A DNA stretch of 64,000 nt from JAJZSS01 sp964463505. GTDB lineage: Bacteria; Chloroflexota; Anaerolineae; Anaerolineales; UBA4823. The position numbers and the translations under genes are program-made. Under the pieces are notes generated by a model, which did no database searches, had not been told where the DNA came from, and was given only the letters and a program-made list of their open reading frames with translations. Positions 24,878-33,482 of this stretch are shown here, in pieces. Within the stretch, counting starts at the first letter, position 1. Every line of letters begins with the position of its first letter. The DNA is taken from positions 1 through 64,000 of the forward strand of contig CAYXDC010000009.1 in the NCBI GenBank assembly GCA_964463505.1. The letters run 5' to 3'.

Positions 24878-26400
24878 TGGTCTCCACCAGTTTCTTGAAA
24901 AATTTTAGTCTCTTCTGAACTGTATTCCTGCGTTTGCTTACCCAGGCGTAAATAATATCGTGCTGCTGCAGTGATCAATCCAAACATAATCCACATATTC
25001 GGTAAAGAAAAAGAATCGAAAGATATTGAAGACAACAGAAATGCAATGATACCCAGCATCCCGGCTATCCCCCAAAACTTGATTTCTCGATCTGGAACAA
25101 GCCATAAGTATAATGCATTGCCGAGAATGGCAAGTAGAAACACGACGAAGGCTGCTGTGCCGATTACACCTGTCTCAGCTAACAGGCGCAGGAAAAAATT
25201 TTTGGCGGTAATCAGCCGGTCGCGCCCATCCTCAGGTGTGACGATGCGCAAGACTTCGGGGGTCAGGGCAAGTGGGCGGTCGGGGAGCATTTCTTCGAAA
25301 TAGAAGGCATAATTACCCAGACCAACCCCGAGTATCGGGTACTCTTCGAAGGTCTGGTAAGCTGCATCTCCATAAGAGATGCGGGCGCCAAATCCGAGGT
25401 ATTTGACATAACCACTCAAGGTAGGCTTATCTTTTTCAATCCAGTACCCCCAAATTCGGCCGAAGAATTCATTTTTTAACCCTGCAGTAAAGATTACCCC
25501 TCCAATCAATACCATGGCAATGGTAGCTTCCGATAAACGGCGCAAGATCAGCTTGAAGTTGCTGCGCCAGGCGCCGGACTGAGAATTAAGCGACCTGCCT
25601 GGGAAAATACGGAACACGAACACACTTAGTAATGCCATCACGATCAGATTCATCACGCCGGCGCGAGAAAATGTTAAGGGCAGTAAAACGATGCTCCAGG
25701 CCAGCAGCAAGAGCTCAATCGTGAGCCAGCCGCGACGCCATTTGAATACTGAAAAGCCAGTTAGCACAGAAGCCATTAACCAGGGCAGCAGCAGGCAGGT
25801 GATCTGTTCAGCAAACCAGTTCGGTTCATAGGTCATGCCCGAGATGCGGGTTTGAATTAAACGCCGTGTGGAAACATACTGCTGCAGGTCGTTCATCAGC
25901 CGGTACCAGGCTTTGGTGAAGTGGACCACATAGATAGCTTGTAGAGAACCCCATAAAAGCGCGACGCCAAAGCCTGCATATAGCCAGCGTAACGAGCTTT
26001 TTAGATCCTCCAGTGTACGTGGAGCCAGGCTCACAGTCAGATAAAATGCTGCTCCCAGGGCCAGAGTAAATAAACCACGCAGAGCACGGTCCAATACCGT
26101 AACATCGATAGCAGGCTCAATACCCCTCAGCAGCGAGATCAACGAGCTGACCAGTGCTATGATCACAAAGGGAAGCAAAGATAGGAATGTGCGCGGCAGG
26201 CGCTGATTCCAGAGGCGCGGGAAGGTTACCATAACCAGTAAAACGGTCAAAGGATACAGAGCCAGCGGGCGCACCAGGGCTCCACCACCAATAGCGGGCG
26301 GTAAATATGGGAAGCTGGTGACCGGTAAGCTGACCAGGAAGAAAATCCAGGCCAGAGAACGGATTTTCCGAAGCAGATCTGAGCGCTGTAGGCGATTCAT
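24874..26400 (-). CDS. O-antigen ligase / Wzy-like polymerase
   Basis: A 508-residue protein with ten to twelve hydrophobic helices and the large extracytoplasmic loop typical of the Wzy/WaaL superfamily. Family-like segments are ISGMTYEPNWFAEQ before a helix, FSRAGVMNLIVM, and in the big loop ISYGDAAYQTFEEYPILGVGLGNYAFYFEE, which matches the common P(I/L)xGxGxGxxxF element. The enzyme would polymerise or ligate lipid-linked glycans at the outer face. It is flanked by the Wzz-like gene upstream and the metalloprotease gene downstream, each with 4-bp overlaps. Polymerase and ligase cannot be distinguished by sequence alone. Confidence 0.85.
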   Translation of the reverse strand: MNRLQRSDLLRKIRSLAWIFFLVSLPVTSFPYLPPAIGGGALVRPLALYPLTVLLVMVTFPRLWNQRLPRTFLSLLPFVIIALVSSLISLLRGIEPAIDVTVLDRALRGLFTLALGAAFYLTVSLAPRTLEDLKSSLRWLYAGFGVALLWGSLQAIYVVHFTKAWYRLMNDLQQYVSTRRLIQTRISGMTYEPNWFAEQITCLLLPWLMASVLTGFSVFKWRRGWLTIELLLLAWSIVLLPLTFSRAGVMNLIVMALLSVFVFRIFPGRSLNSQSGAWRSNFKLILRRLSEATIAMVLIGGVIFTAGLKNEFFGRIWGYWIEKDKPTLSGYVKYLGFGARISYGDAAYQTFEEYPILGVGLGNYAFYFEEMLPDRPLALTPEVLRIVTPEDGRDRLITAKNFFLRLLAETGVIGTAAFVVFLLAILGNALYLWLVPDREIKFWGIAGMLGIIAFLLSSISFDSFSLPNMWIMFGLITAAARYYLRLGKQTQEYSSEETKIFQETGGDH

Positions 26401-27455
26401 CCGGTTTTTCTTAAGCTAAGACGGATCAGCCAGAGGATTGCCCAGGCCAGGAAACCGAATATAGCTCCAATCAATGCCATTAACCCGGTGGGGCGGATAG
26501 CTTGCGGTGCTGGTAATATTTCGGACGTCTTTTCTAATTGCATGTTGGCCGAGAGCCCCCGGCTGGCCTGTGATGCAATCGCATAATCCGCTGTCGCCTG
26601 GGCTTGCTGACCGGCGAGAGTATCTATTTGGGCTTGGGTGATCTGAACATCTTCTTCGACCGCCAGACGAACTTTCTCCAGCCAGGCAAGATATACTTCT
26701 GGTTTTTCATTGCCAGGCGGTAGATCATTTAACAATGCCACCCAAACAGGGTCATATTGGGCGGCCCCGGCCGCCCAGGACCATAATTGCCAGTGGTTGA
26801 GCTCGTCCACTGGCTGACTTACCGGCAGGTCTTCCAATCTGGTCTTGGTAGTGGATAACCCAGCCAGGATCGCATCCAGTTTGGCCAGGTGAGTGCTGAG
26901 ATCAACCTGTTCCTTTTGGATGGCTTTGAGCTGAATGTCTAGCTTGAAGGTATCCTGGGCAAATTTGATGGATTCTTGGACTGTCTCATATACGACTTCC
27001 CGCCATACAGAAGCTGCCGCCTGGGCTATTTCAGGATCGGTATGCTCAGCGACCAGTCGCCATCGTCCAGGGTTGCGCCAGAAGACCTGCAACATATCGC
27101 TCAGCGCCCGGCGGTTGATGTCACTCCAGTAGTCGCTGCTAGCTCGTAAGCGCTCGAGGGTTTTCAAGCGGATGTCGTCCATGCTTACTAACGCGTTAAG
27201 ATTCGACATCTGCCAGTTTTTATAATCATCGGCATAATTGAAGCGTGTGCCCATCGCATAAGCCACCACATTCTCATCTTCAGACCAGCGATAAGGCTCT
27301 ATACCGACATAGATTTCAGCAGTGGCCCGCCAGGGGGTAGGCCAAACCAGAGCCAGCAAGACACCCAGGCTGCAGCCGACCAGGCAGTATAGCAGAATCA
27401 GCGGCCAGCGGTGTAGTGCAGTATAGATTTCATTGCGTAACGACCATTCTTGCAT
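26397..27455 (-). CDS. Wzz-like chain-length determinant protein
   Basis: A 352-residue inner membrane protein. One helix near residues 18-37 (LILLYCLVGCSLGVLLALVW) is followed by the Wzz opening strand WRATAEIYVGI, a long helical extracytoplasmic segment with coiled-coil regions (about 150-200 and 255-300), and a second helix near the C-terminus (MALIGAIFGFLAWAILWLI). This two-helix topology is that of polysaccharide co-polymerases. No tyrosine-kinase domain is attached. The Pro-rich motif before the second helix is weak (ILPAPQAIRPTG). Its neighbour is the Wzy/ligase-like gene. Confidence 0.85.
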   Translation of the reverse strand: MQEWSLRNEIYTALHRWPLILLYCLVGCSLGVLLALVWPTPWRATAEIYVGIEPYRWSEDENVVAYAMGTRFNYADDYKNWQMSNLNALVSMDDIRLKTLERLRASSDYWSDINRRALSDMLQVFWRNPGRWRLVAEHTDPEIAQAAASVWREVVYETVQESIKFAQDTFKLDIQLKAIQKEQVDLSTHLAKLDAILAGLSTTKTRLEDLPVSQPVDELNHWQLWSWAAGAAQYDPVWVALLNDLPPGNEKPEVYLAWLEKVRLAVEEDVQITQAQIDTLAGQQAQATADYAIASQASRGLSANMQLEKTSEILPAPQAIRPTGLMALIGAIFGFLAWAILWLIRLSLRKTG

Positions 27456-27469
27456 TCCAACGCTCCAAT

Positions 27470-28429
27470 TCAGGGTTTGCGAGAACCAGCAAATTTTTCT
27501 TTGCGGACAAAATTCATGCCTAAAGAGAAGAACAACTTGGCGCCCATTGCCAGATAGTAGAACCAGTTAAACAGAAAAAAATAATCGCGCGCCAGGTTCT
27601 TACGATAATACAAGTAATACGAACGATGCCACTCGAGGATTGATCGGTAGGGCTGTACGCGCGAGCCGCCCATTCCGCCATAGTGGATGATCTGGCCCTG
27701 AGGGTGGAAGAAGACCTGCCAGCCAGCCTGCCGTGCCCGAAAGCAATAATCGGCATCTTCCTGGTAGGCAAAGAACTGCTCATCCAGATAGCCGATACTA
27801 TTGACCACTTCCCGCCGCACCAGCATGCAGGAACCGGACACGCCGGCAACGGGGTGTGTTTCGTTTTCATCCATATAGCTTAACAAGTATTCGCCAAATA
27901 GACGGCTTTTGGGGAAGCGCGCGGACAGACCTGTGAAGTAGCTAACTACAGCCCAGGGGCGTGGCTCACCGCGCCGGCAGGGTTTTTGCAGTGTCTGATC
28001 GCGATTGAGTACTTTTGGACCACAAATTCCGGCCTTTGGATGTGCTTCTAGAAATGCTATCAGCTGATCCAGTGCATTCGGTAGGATGATCGTATCCGGG
28101 TTTAGCTGCAAGAGATACCGGCCATTTCCCCGCTTTAGCGCCTGGTTCATAGGCCGTGTATAGCCTTCATTGTGCTGGTTTTGGATAAGTGTCACCTGTG
28201 GAAATTCACTCGCCAGCATTGCCTGGGTGCCATCCGTTGAGCCATTATCCGTAACGATCACCTCAAAATCTGTTTGAGTACTCTCGGCCAGGGAATGCAA
28301 ACATTCCTTCAAATAGAGGCAGGTATTCAGGCTCACAATGCAGACCGAGAGTGTTGGGGCTATCTCAGCGAACGGTTCTGCAGTACTTGCTGGTAAATCG
28401 CCAGGGTCTGGCGTGCGGTAGTTTCCCAT
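27470..28429 (-). CDS. Glycosyltransferase family 2
   Basis: A 319-residue cytoplasmic GT-A enzyme of the rhamnosyltransferase-like branch. The nucleotide-binding strand LSVCIVSLN is near residues 27-35, DNGSTDGT at 61-68, the metal-site equivalent QLNPDTIILP, and the acceptor segment GVSGSCMLVRREV followed by FFAYQEDADYCFRARQAGW. The C-terminal 60 residues contain a hydrophobic segment (YFFLFNWFYYLAMGAKLFFSL), probably a membrane contact. The start at 28429 overlaps the upstream glycosyltransferase gene by 70 bp. No alternative start codon is seen before the catalytic strand, so the long overlap is accepted. Confidence 0.88.
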   Translation of the reverse strand: MGNYRTPDPGDLPASTAEPFAEIAPTLSVCIVSLNTCLYLKECLHSLAESTQTDFEVIVTDNGSTDGTQAMLASEFPQVTLIQNQHNEGYTRPMNQALKRGNGRYLLQLNPDTIILPNALDQLIAFLEAHPKAGICGPKVLNRDQTLQKPCRRGEPRPWAVVSYFTGLSARFPKSRLFGEYLLSYMDENETHPVAGVSGSCMLVRREVVNSIGYLDEQFFAYQEDADYCFRARQAGWQVFFHPQGQIIHYGGMGGSRVQPYRSILEWHRSYYLYYRKNLARDYFFLFNWFYYLAMGAKLFFSLGMNFVRKEKFAGSRKP

Positions 28430-29514
28430 TTAAATTTTGCAGCCTGGAGAGGTCCTTTGTTAGCCAGCTCGAGGCGTAGTTTAGGATCGCTCAATATCTG
28501 TCGGATAGCTGTGCTAAGTGCGTTTTCATCCGCAGGTGGTACTAAGATAGCGGCCTCGCCCATATTGGCTGGCATCGAGGATACCTCGCTGGTAATTACC
28601 GGGATCCCACAAGCCAGAGCTTCCAGCGGCGGCAGGCCAAATCCCTCATACAGGGAAGGGTAGACGAACAAATCTGCCAGATTATAAACGAAGGGCAGGT
28701 CTTCTGGCGGAATATATCCAGTGAAATGGATATGCTCAACCAGATCAAGCTCGGCGATGATCCCGCGAACTGGCTCAACTCCCCAACCCATACGTCCGGC
28801 AATGACCAGAGGGGGTGTCTCACCCTGAATCAGAACACGCCGGTAAGCGCGCAGGAGTAAGGGGAGATTTTTTCTTGGTTCAATCGTGCCCACATACAGG
28901 ATGAAGTGGTTTGGAAGCCGGTATTTCTGGCGGATTTCTGGGAGTTTTGGTGAGTGCGGGTAGGGCTGGAACTCATCGGTGATACCCAGGGGAATTGTAT
29001 GGATGCGTGCTGGATCGAGGCCTAACAGGCGCATGGCGTCCTGGCGCGTGCTGTCTGAAATGGCAATGATGGCATCCGCGGTGCGCGCGCTATAGCGCAT
29101 CGCAGCTGGGAAAAACAAGCGTTTGGCGAGCGTGTGATACTCTGGGAATAAGAAAAAAGTCATATCGTGGAAGGTGACCACCGAGGCACAGGGTAAACTC
29201 AACGGGCGGGTGTAGTGTAAAGAATGCAGCAGGTCGATGCCTGCGCGACGCAGGAGGCTTGGAAAACCGGTTTGTTCCCATACCAGCCGTACAGCAGGTT
29301 TGTGATCGGGTACCACGACCCACCGAAAACCATCCTGTTCGGGTACATTTGTCAATGTCTGCCCGTGAGCCTGACTGAAGACTACCAGCTCAAGGTCGGT
29401 TTCTAGGCGAGCGAGGGCGCGCAGCAGATGAATCATGTAATTGCCCGCTCCTACTGGTTGGAGGGGCAGGGCGGTAGCATCGATACCCACGCGCAAACGG
29501 GAAGTATCTTTCAC
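28360..29514 (-). CDS. Glycosyltransferase family 4 (GT-B)
   Basis: A 384-residue GT-B enzyme. The N-terminal glycine-rich opening is DATALPLQPVGAGNYMIHLL. The donor domain shows YVGTIEPRKNLPLLLRAY, and the sugar-nucleotide site has PSLYEGFGLPPLEALACGIPVITSE, with the E-x7-E motif (EGFGLPPLE). It resembles mannosyl- and rhamnosyltransferases of exopolysaccharide loci that act on nucleotide-sugar donors. It sits between two GT2 genes; its end overlaps the downstream GT2 gene by 70 bp. Confidence 0.9.
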   Translation of the reverse strand: MKDTSRLRVGIDATALPLQPVGAGNYMIHLLRALARLETDLELVVFSQAHGQTLTNVPEQDGFRWVVVPDHKPAVRLVWEQTGFPSLLRRAGIDLLHSLHYTRPLSLPCASVVTFHDMTFFLFPEYHTLAKRLFFPAAMRYSARTADAIIAISDSTRQDAMRLLGLDPARIHTIPLGITDEFQPYPHSPKLPEIRQKYRLPNHFILYVGTIEPRKNLPLLLRAYRRVLIQGETPPLVIAGRMGWGVEPVRGIIAELDLVEHIHFTGYIPPEDLPFVYNLADLFVYPSLYEGFGLPPLEALACGIPVITSEVSSMPANMGEAAILVPPADENALSTAIRQILSDPKLRLELANKGPLQAAKFKWETTARQTLAIYQQVLQNRSLR

Positions 29515-29526
29515 TGCAGCAAACCT

Positions 29527-31014
29527 TTAAGGCTGTGCCAGACGCCACTGGATGGCGCGATACAGGCGGTGAAACAGCATGGACGTCCCTTCCAACTGGC
29601 GAATGCGGTTCCAGCGTTGCAGATTCCCAGGAGTGGGTGAATCAGTACTCATTTCAACATCTTTGAATTCGGGAAGTTGGATCGTATTTCCAGATTGGAT
29701 CAGTGGCAGGTAAACGGATTGAATTATATCCCAGGTCAGGATTGGCAATCCCCGCCAGATCAGCGGTGGGGGCAGGTTTTGTTGAATCTTAAATATTGTC
29801 TCGTCATCGATCTGCCGGATTGTCTGGAGCGAGGCGCGGGCTTGCTCCAGATCATTGGCTTTTCTGAACTGCATCCATCCCTGCCGGATTGCTCTTGCCT
29901 GTGATCCACGCCGGCGCAGCAAAGCAAGCACTAGTCGGAGACTATCCTCCAGTAAATAACGTGTGATTAACCGGCGCCGGTAGGGTTCATTGAACAGCTT
30001 GCCGGCAAAGCGTAGTCGTCCATACACGACCCTTTCAAGCCGGGTTGGTGAGATTTCCATCTCCCTGGTGTTGGAGGGGCGGCTGCCGAAGGCATGGTAG
30101 ACAATCGCTTCAGGTGCAGCCAGCACAGAAAAGCCACAAATGCGGGTCCGGTAACACCATTCACTATCTTCGTAATACAGGGGAAAGGCAGCGTCCAGCG
30201 GGCCGATTATTTGCCAGGCCTGGCGAGATAATAATGCAGCCGCAAAGCAAGCAGAAGGGAGCTGGTGCGAATTGTCAAACTGGCCCAGGTCTAAATGCCC
30301 CAAACCAATATCTGCTCCATAGGAAAAAAAACCTACCACATTGCCCAGGCCGTTGAGAAATCCCGGCGCCCAATACAATTTTAGTTTAGCCGCTACAGCA
30401 GCACAATTTTGCTCAGATTGCGCGATGCGGACCAGTTGAGATACCGCGTCTGGTTCCAGGCGGACATCTGGATTGAGCACCAGGAAATATGTCCCTTGAG
30501 CAGCTTCTACCCCTGTATTGATGGCTTGAGCCAGCGATACACTTTCGAACAATTGGATCAGGGGGATCGCCGGATAGTTGGCTGCTAACCAGGCGCCTGT
30601 ACCATCACTGGATTGGTTATCGACCAGGATAATTTCCAGGGGCTGATAGCTCTGTATGCTCAGGGATGCTAGGCAAGCTGTCAGCCAAGCCTGGCTATTA
30701 TAGGAGACGATGACCACCGAGACCAACGGCCCTTGAGTGACTGGCGGGGTTGCTTGAGTTTGAGGGGTGATTCTGCGGTCAAGCAGACCTGCCTGGCATA
30801 AGCAGGCCAGAGCAGCACGCAGCTCTGGCTCGGAGTATTCCAGGTCTGGCAGAGTATTTAAGAGTTGATCGAGATCCTGTTCGCCAGCCTTTTGCCATAT
30901 GTCTAGCACACGGCGATCCACCAGCACCTGGCCGCCCTGAGCGGTAGATAGCAAAACATTGTGAGCCTGATGTAAAGGCTGTACTCCTGCAGGAATTTGA
31001 TAGTTGATAGTCAT
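29527..31014 (-). CDS. GT2 glycosyltransferase with N-terminal PqqD/winged-helix-like domain
   Basis: A 495-residue protein of three parts. Residues 1-80 look like a small PqqD or winged-helix domain (LLSTAQGGQVLVDRRVLDIWQK, then a leucine-rich helical stretch ending CQAGLLDRR). Residues about 93-330 are the GT2 catalytic domain (VSVVIVSYNS, DNQSSDGTGAWL, LNPDVRLEPDAV, PLYYEDSEWCYRTRICG). The last 160 residues form a helical extension with no recognised motif. The N-terminal domain is unusual in glycosyltransferases. PqqD-like folds bind small peptides, so a peptide or carrier contact is possible but only inferred. Confidence 0.84.
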   Translation of the reverse strand: MTINYQIPAGVQPLHQAHNVLLSTAQGGQVLVDRRVLDIWQKAGEQDLDQLLNTLPDLEYSEPELRAALACLCQAGLLDRRITPQTQATPPVTQGPLVSVVIVSYNSQAWLTACLASLSIQSYQPLEIILVDNQSSDGTGAWLAANYPAIPLIQLFESVSLAQAINTGVEAAQGTYFLVLNPDVRLEPDAVSQLVRIAQSEQNCAAVAAKLKLYWAPGFLNGLGNVVGFFSYGADIGLGHLDLGQFDNSHQLPSACFAAALLSRQAWQIIGPLDAAFPLYYEDSEWCYRTRICGFSVLAAPEAIVYHAFGSRPSNTREMEISPTRLERVVYGRLRFAGKLFNEPYRRRLITRYLLEDSLRLVLALLRRRGSQARAIRQGWMQFRKANDLEQARASLQTIRQIDDETIFKIQQNLPPPLIWRGLPILTWDIIQSVYLPLIQSGNTIQLPEFKDVEMSTDSPTPGNLQRWNRIRQLEGTSMLFHRLYRAIQWRLAQP

Positions 31015-31029
31015 CAGGGTTTGTGTAAT

Positions 31030-32052
31030 TCAGCCACCGCGCTTGGGATCGCGCTGAGCCATGAACTGTCGTACTCGCTGGCTGCTGCGGCCAAGCAGGT
31101 AAGGGCTGAATAATCCATGATCCATGCCGGCTATGACTGCGCGGGGGTTTGCCTTGCGTTGACCCTGAACTTGCTTACGTTTCTGGATCGCCTTGCTCAA
31201 ACCGCGCAGTGCATCCCATTTGGCTCTCAGGTATGCCTTGCCTGAGCCGTGTTTAATATAATACACCAGGAAAATCAGCCCACTAAGCAGGTGGATGGGC
31301 AAGTATAGCCAGAAGTAGATGCCTGGCATATTGGTAATATAACACCACACCAGATTGCGGTGCACGTGATAGACTGTGAAATCGCTTTCAATCCCGGCTG
31401 TCGCCGAACCGACATGGCGGACAACAGCTTTCGGTACGTAGCTTGTGGGTGAGCCGCTCAAGCGCAGGCGAAATCCCAGATCGATATCTTCCATGTATGC
31501 AAAATAATCTTCGTCAAAGCCACCCGAGGCGAGAAAATCTACTCGGCGGTATAAAGCCGCGGCCGCGCATGCGGTGAAGACATTTCCAGCTGGAGGTGCA
31601 AACTGCTGCGCAGGTGTCCTGTAGCCTCGATGCCAGGCATTGCCGCTGATGTGGTACACATCCCCTGTAGAATCCAGAAGCTCGGGGGGATCGACCAGTA
31701 AGATGCGCGAGGCAAAGACAGCACATTCGGTAAATTGTTGCGTTGCTGCCAGCAGGGCCGCTAACCAACCGGGTTCAGGGTATGCATCGTTATTGAGGAA
31801 TGCAATCCATTCAGTATCCGCCAGGCGCGCCCCTAAATTGTTCGCGGCAGCAAAGCCGCGGTTCTCAGGCAGGCGAATGAGTTGGATATGTGGCCAATTT
31901 TCTTGAAGGGTATCTATTGAAGCATCCTGAGAGCCGTTATCGATCACCAATATTTTGAAGTCGGTGTAAGTTTGGGCAGCGAGCGCTTCCAGACATGTTG
32001 GCAGTAACGCAGCGCCGTTCCAATTGGCAATAATTACAGTGATAGATGGCAT
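31030..32052 (-). CDS. Glycosyltransferase family 2
   Basis: A 340-residue GT2 of the rhamnosyltransferase-like type. Opening strand ITVIIANWNGAALLPTCLEAL, then DNGSQDAS, the metal-site equivalent FLNNDAYPEPGW, and the acceptor region ACAAAALYRRVDFLASGG followed by YFAYMEDIDLGFRLRLSG. A hydrophobic segment near residues 245-270 (GIYFWLYLPIHLLSGLIFLVYY) and a basic C-terminus suggest membrane association. It is spaced 16 bp from the upstream GT4 gene and 15 bp from the downstream one. Confidence 0.9.
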   Translation of the reverse strand: MPSITVIIANWNGAALLPTCLEALAAQTYTDFKILVIDNGSQDASIDTLQENWPHIQLIRLPENRGFAAANNLGARLADTEWIAFLNNDAYPEPGWLAALLAATQQFTECAVFASRILLVDPPELLDSTGDVYHISGNAWHRGYRTPAQQFAPPAGNVFTACAAAALYRRVDFLASGGFDEDYFAYMEDIDLGFRLRLSGSPTSYVPKAVVRHVGSATAGIESDFTVYHVHRNLVWCYITNMPGIYFWLYLPIHLLSGLIFLVYYIKHGSGKAYLRAKWDALRGLSKAIQKRKQVQGQRKANPRAVIAGMDHGLFSPYLLGRSSQRVRQFMAQRDPKRGG

Positions 32053-32068
32053 CGAATGGTGGGTTGTA

Positions 32069-33454
32069 TCAGTCCAAAGCTGGTGGTGTGTATTGATTGC
32101 TTTCCCCCAGAACCTGGCGATAGATATTTTCTACCTGCTGGGCATGCTCTTCGGCAGTGCGGATCGCCACTGCACCCGGGGCAGTGAGGCTTTCAAGCAG
32201 CGCGGGATTGGCGGCAAAAGCGTCGATTAATTCTGCCAGTTGGGCCTGATTGCCTGGTTCAAAGAGATAGCCGTTGATCCCGTCTTGAATAATTTCACTT
32301 AAAGCCCCAATACGTGTCGCCAAAACTGGTTTTCCCAGAGCTAAGGCTTCGTGCGCGACCAAAGAAAAGGTCTCAGGAGCGGGGGAAGGTACGAGCAAGA
32401 TATCGAATGAGTCGAATACTGCGGCTTTGTCCGCCGGGTTATAAGGGCCCATGAGCGCTACGCGAGAATCGGCCTGGGCTAATTCGATGATATGCTGCAC
32501 ATAATTGCGTGGATACAGGTCACTGCGACCGTAAATTTTTAGGCGCAGATGATTGCCGGGCACTTTGCTGAAAGCTTTAATGGCAGTATCCATGCCTTTG
32601 ATCGGCTGCAATGGCCCAATGGCAGCAAAGGTCAGCAGGTTTAGATGTCGTTTGGGTGGTTTATTGCCTGCGTGCGTTGTTACCCCTAACGGAACGACCT
32701 CAATGCGTTGGCGTGGGATCCCATTGTTATAAAATTGTGTGCGCACATATTCGGAAGGGACCAACAAGCGTTGCGTCGCCAGGAGCGCTTGAGTAAATAA
32801 GGCCAGCCGTTCAGCGAAAATCTGAGCAGTGGAAACCAGGGCCGGGGGTTGGTCTTCTCCGCCAGGTATAGAAGCCCGCATCGAGCGTCTTAATTGGGCA
32901 GGCAGGAAGCGTTTTATGGCTCGTGCGCTTTTTCCGATCAAAGGAGAAACCTTCTGGCGAAGTGTTCCGCCCATCACGCACGCTGAACAATTGACACCGT
33001 GAAGCGGTCCTGGGCAGGTGCGCCCGCGCCAATCAACCAGCTTAACCCGATGGCATATTGTCCAGAAATCATGCAAGGTGATGATAGCAGGTATTTTGTG
33101 TTCGGAAGCGATGATGGGCAGGCGGGCGGACAGCCCGACGAGGTGATTAAAGTGGATCAGGTCGGGGCGCTCGAGCTCTATGAGATCAGTGAAGATTTTT
33201 TCCAGATGGGGGTCAATAAAAGTCTGGCGGAACGAATGCACCTGCTTGTAATCGTTAACTACGCATGTAGTTTTTACCTGTTCCAGGATTTGGGTGGTGA
33301 TACTATAGTCAGCTTTGGAGAAATCCGACTCACGGCAAAAAACCGATACCTGGTTGTCACTACGCGCCAACAGGCGAGCCAGTTCAGCCACATAGGTTTC
33401 AACACCACCCACGGCAGTCGGGGGGTAGCCGTTGGCAACCAACAGGATATTCAT
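32069..33454 (-). CDS. GT4 glycosyltransferase, copy B of a tandem pair
   Basis: A 461-residue GT-B enzyme from ATG 33454, where it begins MNILLVANGYPPTAVGGVE; a longer frame would run into the neighbouring gene. Residues 1-20 carry the GT4 acceptor-side glycine motif. The donor domain has LTFAAIGPLQPIKGMDTAIKAF and PSPAPETFSLVAHEALALGKPVLAT, with two Glu in the E-x7-E position. A Cys-containing insert WRGRTCPGPLHGVNCSACV is shared with its neighbour at 33483-34850. The whole protein is clearly a paralogue of that neighbour, so they arose by tandem duplication. Nucleotide sugar and linkage are unknown. Confidence 0.9.
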   Translation of the reverse strand: MNILLVANGYPPTAVGGVETYVAELARLLARSDNQVSVFCRESDFSKADYSITTQILEQVKTTCVVNDYKQVHSFRQTFIDPHLEKIFTDLIELERPDLIHFNHLVGLSARLPIIASEHKIPAIITLHDFWTICHRVKLVDWRGRTCPGPLHGVNCSACVMGGTLRQKVSPLIGKSARAIKRFLPAQLRRSMRASIPGGEDQPPALVSTAQIFAERLALFTQALLATQRLLVPSEYVRTQFYNNGIPRQRIEVVPLGVTTHAGNKPPKRHLNLLTFAAIGPLQPIKGMDTAIKAFSKVPGNHLRLKIYGRSDLYPRNYVQHIIELAQADSRVALMGPYNPADKAAVFDSFDILLVPSPAPETFSLVAHEALALGKPVLATRIGALSEIIQDGINGYLFEPGNQAQLAELIDAFAANPALLESLTAPGAVAIRTAEEHAQQVENIYRQVLGESNQYTPPALD

Positions 33455-33482
33455 CGTGTGATATTTTTCCAATCCAATTGCA

